From: Wenjunlia vitaminophila DSM 41686
Lineage (GTDB): Bacteria > Actinomycetota > Actinomycetes > Streptomycetales > Streptomycetaceae
Assembly (NCBI RefSeq): GCF_000380165.1
Contig: NZ_KB904669.1
Span: forward strand, 185-64,184
DNA: 64,000 nucleotides
Reading direction: 5' to 3'
Shown in pieces: positions 9,613-17,314 of the stretch (position 1 is its first letter; each line of letters starts with the position of its first letter). The translations under genes were made by a program, and so were the position numbers. Below the pieces are notes generated by a model, which did no database searches, was not told where the DNA came from, and saw only the letters and a list, made by a program, of their open reading frames with translations.

Positions 9613-10001
9613 CGATGCAGGACTACACCACCGCCCTGACCTGCTCAAACTCCTACCTCGACGTTCTCAGCCGATCACACGGGCCGCGCATGGTCCACGA
9701 GTTCGCTGCGACGTCGCACTGGCCACCTGTCCACGGCGAGCCCGGACTCGCGATCCACCGGACAACGCGGCCTACGAGAAACGGGGCCGACGTCCCGGAA
9801 GCAACGCAACCCGAGCACTCAACTGCGCGGACAGGTCCACATCTACACGGATATTGCATCAAATAGCAGAAGGTGTCGAGGCTCTTCGACTTCAGTTTCA
9901 CTTGACAGGCACTCGTCAACGTGGTTGACTCACTCGCCCCTGCACCATTTCAGGAAAACCGAATCACTTCTCTGGCGCCTCCGCTATCGAAAGTGAGAGA
10001 A
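9613..10001. other. Non-coding stretch, no gene seen
   Basis: About 390 bases between the tRNA remnant and the secreted-protein gene. Short open frames exist on both strands but none has a ribosome site together with a recognisable protein. It is less GC-rich than the flanking genes, particularly from 9850 to 10000, where the promoter of the next gene should lie. No repeat or hairpin stands out. Confidence 0.5.
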
Positions 10002-10412
10002 ATGAGCGGGATGCAGAAAGTTCCCCATAAGATCGGTAAGCTCCTCGGCGTGACGATCGCATCTCTCGCGGTCACCGTCGCCATGTCCACCAGTGCGTCC
10101 GCGGGATCGGACGGGCCAGTGGTCGTCGACAGCTCCGGGTACAAGGCCCGAGGTGTTTTCCTGAGCTACGGCGACCACATCAGGGTTTCGGACGATTATG
10201 CTGACGGAAAGTCGGCTGTCGTGCTGTGGAACGACCCGACCGGCGAAGAACGCCGCTGCTGGGACTCCAATGGCGCTCTGAACGGTATGACGGACTGCAA
10301 TTACAATCTCCAAGAGGGGGCCTACGTACATTACGAGGTATGCCTCGGAGAATACGGGAGTCGACAGGTCCATTATTCAACCTGCGGCGAATCGGGTTGG
10401 GGTTACGCCTGA
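10002..10412 (+). CDS. Small secreted protein of unknown function
   Basis: 136 residues with a clear Sec signal peptide: charged start, then LLGVTIASLAVTVAMSTSASA, with cleavage likely after ASA. The mature part, about 100 residues, is polar and has four cysteines (CWD, DCNY, VCLG, TCGE), which could form two disulfides. ATG at 10002 follows GTGAGAGA; a second ATG at 10011 is possible. I do not recognise the family. Base composition is lower in GC than the core genes. It lies between an att remnant and transposon debris, so it is probably part of the acquired segment. Confidence 0.65.
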   Translation: MSGMQKVPHKIGKLLGVTIASLAVTVAMSTSASAGSDGPVVVDSSGYKARGVFLSYGDHIRVSDDYADGKSAVVLWNDPTGEERRCWDSNGALNGMTDCNYNLQEGAYVHYEVCLGEYGSRQVHYSTCGESGWGYA

Positions 10413-10535
10413 GCCTGGATCCATCGTTTGGTGATCGGTTCGGGTGGCCCCGGATATAGAAGAGGCGCCTGCCGACCTGGGATGATGAGAGTTCTTTACG
10501 CTTCCATCGGCCCCAATCAGCGAGGCACCTCGTAA

Positions 10536-10872
10536 GTGAAATCCTCCCATACGGCCGCGGCGACGTTCGCCGTCATCGAGCAGGTCTCCGCCGACCTGGA
10601 GGACTCCGCCCTCGGCCACCTGCCGTCGGGGAAGTTCACCGCGAACGCCACCTGGCTCACCCTGGCCGCTCTCAGCCACAACCTCACTCGCGCTCTCGGC
10701 GCCCGGGCCTCCGCGTTCCACGCGAAGGCCCGCACCGGCGCCGTCCGCCGCCGTCCCTGCCCCCCTCGCCACGGGTGCACGCACCCCGACCTGGCACTTC
10801 CCCGACCATTGGCCCTGGTGGCAGGCGCTGGAGAACCCGTGGACGACCGTCGGGCACCGCCTGCGCACCTGA
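10536..10872 (+). pseudogene. IS1380-family transposase, C-terminal remnant with frameshift
   Basis: The stretch FAVIEQVSADLEDSALGHLP, then SGKFTANATWLTLAALSHNL, then TRALG matches the C-terminal part of IS1380-type transposases. After about 10760 the family ending (PTWHFPDHWPWWQALENPW) continues in another frame and stops at 10870-10872. The N-terminal two thirds, including most of the DDE catalytic core, are absent. No intact terminal inverted repeats were found. Confidence 0.7.
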
Positions 10873-11076
10873 CCAGCTGGACCGACTGAGCGTTTTCAGT
10901 TGGCCACTGAGCTTCTTCAGAACGGCTACCGATCGGGTGACGGGCGGATCCGCAAAGGCTGAGCACTAATGCAGATCAGAGGCCGGTCAACTTCACAGAA
11001 CCATTCACGCTCCGGGATGATCGCTGAAAACGCTCACTGAATACAGGTTGCCTCCTCAGATCACCAAAAACTCAAC

Positions 11077-11765
11077 TCAGAGCAGGAGGGTGTTGAGGAA
11101 GTCGGCGTTGGCTGCGGTGTCGTGGCCGACGGTGATCGTGTGGTGGGGCAGGTCGGTCAGGCGGGCGGTGACGTGGTGGCGTGCGTCGGTGGTGCCGCCG
11201 CCGTCGACCCCGCCGGCGAGGCCGAAGACATCGGGGTAGCGGTCTTCGGTTGGGCCGGTCATGAAGTCGTGATCGGCGAGCTGGCCACCGGGGGTGGCGG
11301 TCGGGGGCGCGTCGGGGGTGACGTGTGGGAAGAGGAGTGCAGCGGCGTGGCCGCTGGTGGCCAACGCGATGCCGAACCAGTCGGGGAACTGGTCGGGCCA
11401 GATCTGGGCTTTGAGTTCGCGGTCGCCGTTCCAGAGGGGGGTGTGGTGGCCGGAGAGGAGGGCTGCGGTCACCAGGGGGTGTTGGGTGGGGTGGAGTCGG
11501 TCTCCGGCTTTGAGGCGTTTGCGGGCGGTGCCGGTCCAGTCGAGGGCGTGCAGGAGGCCGAGGCCGACGGCGGCGGCGGCGGACGGCCAGGGGAGCACGG
11601 ACACACCGCGGGTGTCGCCTCGGACGAACACGCGGTCGTTGGCAAGCAACGACCAGCCGGGGCGCTGGGCCGGGTGAGGGCGACGGTCGTTTTGCCGGCG
11701 CGTTTGTGGCCGAGGGCCAGGGCGACCTGGTCGTGGTAGGCGACGGCTGAGGCGTGGATTGACAT
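11077..11765 (-). pseudogene. HPr-kinase-like P-loop protein, interrupted by the IS605-type element and frameshifted
   Basis: The N-terminal piece reads IHASAVAYHDQVALALGHKR, then AGKTTVALTRPSAPAG, containing a P-loop GHKRAGKT. Near 11665-11675 the frame changes and continues as WSLLANDRVFVRGDTRGVSV, then LPWPSAAAAVGLGLLHALDW, to a stop at 11077. The order HASAV, P-loop, LLANDR is that of HprK-related kinases. The transposon end lies at about 11759, and codons upstream of the IHASAV block come from the transposon, so the original N-terminus is lost. The gene is doubly broken and probably inactive. Confidence 0.65.
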
Positions 11766-11775
11766 CCTCCCGGCC

Positions 11776-12993
11776 CTAAAGGACCGGGATTCCTACTACC
11801 CGCATCTGCGGGTGTCGGTGGGTTCCTGCTTCACCGCGCTGCGCCGGTACGGGTACCGGTCTTACCTGCGCTCCACAGGCCGTAACGGCCAGTCCGGCCG
11901 CCTTCGCGACGTTGACCGCCGCGTTGATGTCTCGGTCGAGGACGGCTCCGCACGCCCCGCACGTCCATTCGCGGACGTTGAGGGGCTTGGGGCCGTCCTT
12001 GACGCCGAACACGGAGCACACCTGGGAGGTCGGCTCGAAGCGGCCGATCCGTATGAAGGTGCGCCCGTGCCGTGCGGCCTTGTACTCCAGCATGTTCACG
12101 AACGCCGACCATCCGGCGTCGTGCACGGACTTGGCCAGGCGCGTGCGCGCGAGTCCCTTCACTGACAGGTCTTCCACGGCGACCGCTTGGTTCTCGCGGA
12201 TCAGCTTGGTGGAGAGCTGGTGGTGGAACTCGCGGCGCGCGTCGGCAACCCGCGCGTGAGCGCGAGCGACCTTCGCCCTGGCCTTGCCCCGGTTCGCGGA
12301 GCCATTCTGCTTGCGGGACAGCTCCCGCTGCGCCTTCTTCAGCCGCTTCTCGGCCCGCCGCAGGAACCGGGGCGAGTCGACCTTGGTGCCGTCGGAGAGG
12401 ACAACGAAGTGTCCCAACCCGAGGTCTATGCCGACCTCGGCGTCTACCTCGGGCAGTACCTTGGTCGGCTCGGTCTCCACCACGATCGAGGCGAAGTACC
12501 GGCCGGCGGCGTCCTTGATGACCGTCACGGTGGACGGGGTCGACGGCAGCGCACGCGACCAGCGCACGGGTACGTCGCCGACCTTCGGCAGGCGCAGCTT
12601 TCCGCCAGCCGTGATCCGCCACGACGCGTTCGCGGTGAAGCGGATGGACTGCCGGTTGTCCTTGCGGGACTTGTACCGGGGTGGGCCCATCTTGGGGCGC
12701 TTGCCCTTGAGGCCGTCGAAGAAGTTCTTGTACGCGGCGTCCAGGTCCCTCAGAGACTGCTGGAGGATCACGAAGGACACCTCGCCGAGCCAGGCCCGCT
12801 CCGGTGTTCTCTTCGACGTGGTGAGCTGCTTCGACAGCTCGCCCGAGGTGACGAACGGCAGCCCCGCCGCGCGGGCCTCCTCGCGGACGCGCAACGCGTC
12901 ATTGAAGACGACCCGCGCGCACCCCAACGCTTTTGTCAACGCCATGCGCTGACCGGCGCTCGGGTACAGGCGGAAGCTGTACCGAAGCTGCAT
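11776..12993 (-). CDS. tnpB: TnpB, RNA-guided nuclease-type protein of the IS605 element
   Basis: 405 residues, full length for TnpB. The N-terminal RNA-binding part (YSFRLYPSAGQRMALTKALG) is followed by the split RuvC-like nuclease: GIDLGLGHF (first Asp), VAVEDLSVKGLA (Glu) and LDRDINAAVN (last Asp). The zinc ribbon is incomplete: the second pair is intact (CGACG), but the first, normally CxxCG, reads CSVFG. TnpB proteins cut DNA using a guide RNA made from the right end of their own transposon, which helps to retain the element at its site. The catalytic acids are kept, but the missing ribbon cysteine could weaken the enzyme. It starts next to tnpA and reads the opposite way. Confidence 0.93.
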   Translation of the reverse strand: MQLRYSFRLYPSAGQRMALTKALGCARVVFNDALRVREEARAAGLPFVTSGELSKQLTTSKRTPERAWLGEVSFVILQQSLRDLDAAYKNFFDGLKGKRPKMGPPRYKSRKDNRQSIRFTANASWRITAGGKLRLPKVGDVPVRWSRALPSTPSTVTVIKDAAGRYFASIVVETEPTKVLPEVDAEVGIDLGLGHFVVLSDGTKVDSPRFLRRAEKRLKKAQRELSRKQNGSANRGKARAKVARAHARVADARREFHHQLSTKLIRENQAVAVEDLSVKGLARTRLAKSVHDAGWSAFVNMLEYKAARHGRTFIRIGRFEPTSQVCSVFGVKDGPKPLNVREWTCGACGAVLDRDINAAVNVAKAAGLAVTACGAQVRPVPVPAQRGEAGTHRHPQMRVVGIPVL

Positions 12994-13015
12994 GAGATCA
13001 TCTCACCATTGGTCT

Positions 13016-13444
13016 ATGTCACCACGATGGGAACCAAGCCCCGATATCCGCAGGGGGCGAACGGTCGTCTACAACCTGCACGCCCACTTGGTGTTCGTCA
13101 CGAAGTATCGGCGCGGAGTGATGAACGACGAGATGCTGACGCGCTGCGAAGAGGTCATGCGCAAGGTGTGCGAGGACTTCGAAGTGGAGCTGAAGGAGTT
13201 CAACGGCGAGGCCGACCACGTGCACCTCTTGGTGCACTACCCACCGAAGGTCGCCCTGGCCAACCTGGTGAACTCCCTCAAGGGCGTCTCATCCAGGCGC
13301 CTGCGAGCGGAGTTCACGGGCCGGGTGAACCGGGCGATCATGCACGGCCGGTTCTGGTCGCCGTCGTACTTCGCGGGCTCGTGCGGCGGCGCGCCGCTCC
13401 AGGTGGTCAAGGATTACATCGCTCAGCAGAAGCGGCCGGACTGA
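13016..13444 (+). CDS. tnpA: TnpA, Y1 (HUH) transposase of the IS605 element
   Basis: About 142 residues from ATG 13016; an upstream ATG at 12992 is also in frame. It has VVYNLHAHLVFVTKYRRGVM, the HUH motif EADHVHLLVHYPP, and the C-terminal catalytic tyrosine in VVKDYIAQQ. The length is normal for IS200-type single-strand transposases. TnpA excises and inserts the element as single-stranded DNA using the end hairpins. It appears intact. Confidence 0.93.
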   Translation: MSPRWEPSPDIRRGRTVVYNLHAHLVFVTKYRRGVMNDEMLTRCEEVMRKVCEDFEVELKEFNGEADHVHLLVHYPPKVALANLVNSLKGVSSRRLRAEFTGRVNRAIMHGRFWSPSYFAGSCGGAPLQVVKDYIAQQKRPD

Positions 13445-13658
13445 GCGCGGGATGGCTTGGGCGCAGGTCGACAGTGCGGATCCGCGCCCACATTCGAGGT
13501 CAGAGCGGGCTAGACATGCGATTCACCCCCGCCCTGAAGGACGGGGCACTCTCGCAAGGTCAGAGGTAGGAGGGCTGGAGCCGAATTACCGTTGCCTCAC
13601 GGCCCGGGGCAGATGCGCCAGGCGGTCCACCGTGGGTCCACTGGCCCTGATCAAAGCT

Positions 13659-13812
13659 GGGATACCGGCGAGTCAGCCTGAGACAGCCCACACACCAAAG
13701 GGGTGCCCCCGGCCCGGGGGCACCCCTTGTGAGCTGTGGTTTTGTTGACCTGGGCGGAGGGTGTGGGATTTGAACCCACGGTGACATCGCTGCCACGACG
13801 GTTTTCAAGACC
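13659..13812 (-). repeat. Second att-like copy, overlapping the intact tRNA-Ser
   Basis: Matches 9493-9609 in two perfect blocks, 13659-13689 (31 bp) and 13727-13812 (86 bp). The 37 bases between the blocks hold the tRNA terminator hairpin and are absent from the other copy. The identity stops in the anticodon stem at 13812/13813, which marks the likely crossover edge. Confidence 0.88.
13700..13726 (-). terminator. Rho-independent terminator of tRNA-Ser
   Basis: An 11-bp GC-rich perfect stem, GGGGTGCCCCC and its complement, with a 5-base loop. On the minus strand it is followed by CTTTGG. It lies 29 bases beyond the tRNA 3' end. Confidence 0.75.
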
Positions 13813-13841
13813 GTTCCCTTAGGCCGCTCGGGCAACCCTCC
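13755..13841 (-). tRNA. tRNA-Ser (anticodon UGA)
   Basis: An 87-base tRNA on the minus strand. The acceptor stem is GGAGGGT paired with ACCCTCC, with discriminator G; CCA is not encoded. The anticodon loop is CTTGAAA in the stem ACGGT/ACCGT, giving anticodon TGA. A long variable arm (GTGGCAGCGATGTCAC region) and the T-loop GGGTTCAAATCCC are present, as expected for class II tRNA-Ser. It is intact and serves as the integration target of the elements on its 3' side. Confidence 0.96.
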
Positions 13842-13890
13842 TCGTCCGCCAACCAGGATGACGGCGCGGAGGCCAGCCTAACGGTACGGA

Positions 13891-15546
13891 TCAGGGGTTG
13901 TCGCCCTTGCGTTCGCCGAGCGTCACCGTGGTGGTGTGTTCCTGACCATCACGTTTGTAGGTGACGGTGACCTCGTCGCCGGGGCGGTGGGTCCAGATCT
14001 CGCTGACGAGCTGTGGTCCGCCCTCGATGAGCTGGTCGTTGAGCTTGGTGATCACGTCGCCGGGCTTCAGGCCGGCCTTGTCGGCGGGGCCGTTGGGGGT
14101 GACGGCGGGGACGTTGCCCATGTCCCGCGGGGCGATCTGGGCGCCCTTCCCCTCGTACTCGTCGTTGCGGAGGACGCCTAGCTGGGCGTAGACGGGCTCG
14201 CCGGACTCGATCAGGGTGGCCGCGACCCACTTGGCCTGGTTGATCGGGATGGCGAAGCCGAGGCCGATGCTGCCGCCGGACTGGCCGCCCATGGGGTCGC
14301 TGCTGCCGCCGGGCTGGATCGCCGAGTTGATGCCGATGACGCGTCCGGAGGCGTCGAGGAGGGGGCCGCCGGAGTTGCCCGGGTTGATGGAGGCGTCGGT
14401 CTGGATGGCGCTCATGTAGGACGGCTGGGAGCCGTTCTCCCCGCCTGCCGCCACCGGTCGGTCCTTGGCACTGACGATTCCGGTGGTGACGGTGCCGGAC
14501 AGGCCGAACGGGGCGCCGATGGCGATGGTGGCGTCACCGACCACGACCTCTTCGGAGTCCCCGAGGGGCAGCGGTACCAGTTTGGCGTCGCCCGGGTTGT
14601 CGATCTTGATGACGGCGACGTCGTAGCCCTCGGCGTGGCCGATCACCGACGCCTCGTACTCCTTGCCGTTGGAGAACGTGACGCTCAGGTCGCCGCCGTT
14701 GGCCGCCGGGGAGACCACGTGGTTGTTGGTGAGGATGTGTCCTTCCTTGTCGTAGACGAAACCGGTGCCGGTGCTGCTCCCGCTGGAGCCGTCGGCCTCG
14801 ATGGTGACGACGCTGGGGAGCGCCTTGTCCGCTATCCCGGCGACGCTGTCCGGCTTGCGGTTGAGGGCGGCCGGGTCGGCGGAGGTGGAGACGGTGCTGC
14901 TGCCGCCCTGCGAGGACGAGTCCGACTCGTCCGCCGCGAGGTAGCCGAGGCCGCCGCCCAGCGCCCCGGCGACCAGGGCGACGGCGGCGACCAGCGCGAC
15001 CAGCCCGCCGCGGGACTTCTTGGGGCCGCCGGGGTTGCCGGGCTGCGGGGGCCAGGCGGGCAGGGTGGACGTGTGCGGCTGCGGCGTCGGGGGAGGCGGG
15101 CTGCCGAACACGGCCTGCGGGGCGGGAGGGCCGAAACCGGGGCCCTGGGGCTGGCCGCCGGGGTGGCCCTGGGCCGGGGTGGCGGGGTGCTGCGGGTCAG
15201 GGGTGTGGGGTGTGGGGTTGTCGAGCGGGGAGCTGAAGGTCATGTCGGCGGGAGGCGTTCCAGTGGGGGGTGTGGCGGTGGGGGCACCACCGGGGGAGGG
15301 CGCGCCCGGGGTCGGGGTGCCGGGGGCGGCGCCGGGCGTGGGGGCACCGGGCCCCGGAGCCGACGGGCCCGGTGCTGCGTGGTCGGCGGGGGGCGTGGCG
15401 GGCGGAGGGGTGCTGGAGGACGGGGTGCCCGAGGGGGGCGGGTTCGGAGGAGAAACGGGGGTGGCGGGGAACTGAGCGGTCCGATCCGGTCCGGGCCCGC
15501 CGGGGCCCTCCGCGCCCGCTGGCCTGTCTTCGTACTCGGTGCTCAC
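13891..15546 (-). CDS. HtrA/DegP-like membrane-anchored trypsin-like serine protease with PDZ domain
   Basis: 551 residues. The first 170 or so are Pro/Gly-rich and low in complexity, followed by one membrane segment (GGLVALVAAVALVAGALGGG), so the protease faces outside. The catalytic triad is H276 (NNHVV), D309 (GYDVAVIK) and S392 (GNSGGP). A C-terminal PDZ domain follows (GLKPGDVITKLNDQLIEGG). Proteins of this family degrade or refold damaged secreted proteins. The stop is 50 bases from the intact tRNA-Ser, so this is the first core gene beyond the island. Confidence 0.93.
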   Translation of the reverse strand: MSTEYEDRPAGAEGPGGPGPDRTAQFPATPVSPPNPPPSGTPSSSTPPPATPPADHAAPGPSAPGPGAPTPGAAPGTPTPGAPSPGGAPTATPPTGTPPADMTFSSPLDNPTPHTPDPQHPATPAQGHPGGQPQGPGFGPPAPQAVFGSPPPPTPQPHTSTLPAWPPQPGNPGGPKKSRGGLVALVAAVALVAGALGGGLGYLAADESDSSSQGGSSTVSTSADPAALNRKPDSVAGIADKALPSVVTIEADGSSGSSTGTGFVYDKEGHILTNNHVVSPAANGGDLSVTFSNGKEYEASVIGHAEGYDVAVIKIDNPGDAKLVPLPLGDSEEVVVGDATIAIGAPFGLSGTVTTGIVSAKDRPVAAGGENGSQPSYMSAIQTDASINPGNSGGPLLDASGRVIGINSAIQPGGSSDPMGGQSGGSIGLGFAIPINQAKWVAATLIESGEPVYAQLGVLRNDEYEGKGAQIAPRDMGNVPAVTPNGPADKAGLKPGDVITKLNDQLIEGGPQLVSEIWTHRPGDEVTVTYKRDGQEHTTTVTLGERKGDNP

Positions 15547-15817
15547 AGCGGTCTCCTTTGTCGCGCACTCGGCCGGTCTGCCGACTGGCAGTCACCCGGC
15601 GCGTCCACATCGATCGGCCGGCGACTTCGTCCTGTCTCTGCCAAGCCTGACCCATCGGCCGTCGGACCGCCGTAAACGGCGGCGTTCGTGTGGCGGGTCG
15701 GCCCTTATCCCGGGCGAACACACCCACGTGAACGAGACGGTGTCGGCCCGTTCCGCGTGGGCGGGCTGCGCCGTTCCCCCCACAACGCCTACCATGCATC
15801 GGTCGAACAAACACGCG

Positions 15818-15900
15818 GGAGCTCGGGGCACCGGGCTGAGAGGGCACAGACACCGTGCCGACCGCCTGAACCTGTCCGGGTAATGCCGGCGTAGGGAGCA
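15818..15900 (+). promoter_or_regulatory. TPP (thiamine pyrophosphate) riboswitch
   Basis: The THI-box signature is present in order: CTCGGGGCACC, GGCTGAGAGGG, a variable hairpin (GGCACAGACACCGTGCC), GACCGCCTGAACCTG, then CCGGGTAATGCCGGCGTAGG. The last paired strand carries AGGGAG (15893-15898), which is the ribosome site of the permease gene starting at 15907. Ligand binding could therefore hide the ribosome site and lower translation when thiamine pyrophosphate is plentiful. Confidence 0.94.
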
Positions 15901-15906
15901 GCCGTC

Positions 15907-17310
15907 GTGACGGCAACACCACCCGCACCGTCCACCGGTGCGCGCATCCACCGTGACCAGGACCACGGCCAGCGCAAGGCCACCGCCGAGGCCCCACTCG
16001 TCCTGGACACCGCACCGCCGCGCCCCCTCGGCTTCCGCGACCAGGCCGCGTTCTGGAGCAACCTCGGGGTGAGCCTGCTCGGCTTCTCCGGGGCCATCTG
16101 GGTGCTGGCCCCCAGCGGACACGCGCAGCTCTCCCTGCTGGCCGCGATCACCGCGACCGTGGTCGGCACGCTGTTCGGCACGGCGATGCTCGCCGTCTCC
16201 GGCGTCCTGGGCACCCGCACCGGCGCCCCCGCCATGGCGGTGTTGCGCGGACTGTTCGGCACCCGGTTGTCCTACCTTCCCACGGTACTGAACATCGTGC
16301 AGTGCATCGGCTGGGGAGTGTTCGAGCTCACGGTCATCACCATGGGTGTGGAGGCGCTCACCGACGGGCGCGGCCCGCACTGGCTGTACATCGTGCTCGC
16401 CGGGCTGCTGACGACCGCGCTGACCGTGTGGCCCCTGGGGTCGATGCGACTGCTGAGGCGCTACGTCACGGTCGCGGTGGGCGTGGCCATGCTGTACTTC
16501 AGCGTCCAGCTCCTGCGCCAGGACACCCCGCCGCTCACCGAGGGCTCCTGGGGCGGCTTCCTGCCGGCCGTGGACTCGGCGCTGGCGGTGGCGGTCTCGT
16601 TCGTCCCGATGGCCGCGGACTACACCCGGCACTCCAGGTCCACCGCCCGCTCGTTCCTCGGGACCCTGGTCGGCTACTCGACCGCGCAGATCTGGTGCTA
16701 TCTGCTGGGTCTGCTCGCCCTGCTCCGGGTGGACGGCGACAGCGAACGGATCTTCGACACGTTCCTCGGCGTGAGCGCGGGGTGGCTGTTCTTCGCCGTC
16801 CTGGTGGTGCGGGAGGTGGACCAGTCGTTCGCCAACGTGTACTCGACCGCCATGTCGGTGCACAACCTGCTGCCGCGGGTTGACCGCCGCGTGCTGACCG
16901 TGGGCATCGGCGCGCTGGTGACGCTGCTGGCCACCCAGGTGGACGACTTCTCGACCTACGAGAGCTTCCTCTACCTGCTCGGCTCGGTGTTCGTGCCGAT
17001 GTTCGCGGTGACCGCCGTGGACTTCTTCTTCGGCAGCGGGCGGCACGGTTGGGACATGTCCCAGCGGGCGCCGGTGCGCTGGCTGATGCTGCTGCCCTGG
17101 GCGTTGGGCTTCGCCACGTACCAGTTGCTCAACCCCACCCAGCTCACCGGCTGGGCCGACGCCTGGCCGCGGTTCTGGCTCAGGGCCCAGGACCTGACCG
17201 GGGTGCACGCCACGGTGTGGACGTCGGCGTCGCTGTTCTCGTTCCTCGTCGCGGCCCTGGTAACGCTGGCCCTCGCGCCCGTGGCACGGCGGCGGGCGGT
17301 GGCACGATGA
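15907..17310 (+). CDS. cytX: NCS1-family permease, probable thiamine-precursor (HMP) transporter
   Basis: 467 residues with about 12 membrane segments of the purine/cytosine permease (NCS1) family, including the early block FWSNLGVSLLGFSGAIWVLA. The gene lies 6 bases behind a TPP riboswitch, which is characteristic of CytX, the proposed hydroxymethylpyrimidine transporter of thiamine salvage. Start GTG 15907 is fixed by AGGGAG at 15893-15898. Without the riboswitch, cytosine or another nucleobase would be an equal guess; the regulation makes the thiamine role likely. Confidence 0.87.
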   Translation: MTATPPAPSTGARIHRDQDHGQRKATAEAPLVLDTAPPRPLGFRDQAAFWSNLGVSLLGFSGAIWVLAPSGHAQLSLLAAITATVVGTLFGTAMLAVSGVLGTRTGAPAMAVLRGLFGTRLSYLPTVLNIVQCIGWGVFELTVITMGVEALTDGRGPHWLYIVLAGLLTTALTVWPLGSMRLLRRYVTVAVGVAMLYFSVQLLRQDTPPLTEGSWGGFLPAVDSALAVAVSFVPMAADYTRHSRSTARSFLGTLVGYSTAQIWCYLLGLLALLRVDGDSERIFDTFLGVSAGWLFFAVLVVREVDQSFANVYSTAMSVHNLLPRVDRRVLTVGIGALVTLLATQVDDFSTYESFLYLLGSVFVPMFAVTAVDFFFGSGRHGWDMSQRAPVRWLMLLPWALGFATYQLLNPTQLTGWADAWPRFWLRAQDLTGVHATVWTSASLFSFLVAALVTLALAPVARRRAVAR

Positions 17311-17314
17311 CCGG

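Larger units (their letters stand above)
11759..13556. mobile_element. IS200/IS605-family insertion sequence (tnpA and tnpB divergent)
   Basis: A tnpB gene on the minus strand and a tnpA gene on the plus strand lie back to back, the IS605 layout. At the left end a subterminal hairpin (arms CCCGGCCCT and AGGACCGGG, 11769-11787) lies beside the TTGACATCC edge. At the right end a matching hairpin (arms CCCCGCCCT and AGGACGGGG) lies near 13527-13546. These imperfect palindromes in place of inverted repeats, with no target duplication, are typical of the family. Exact ends are estimated to within a few bases. Confidence 0.85.

Noticed and set aside
12187..13569. A long plus-strand open frame through tnpB
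   Set aside because: It is the antisense shadow of tnpB and tnpA; the real proteins carry all family motifs.
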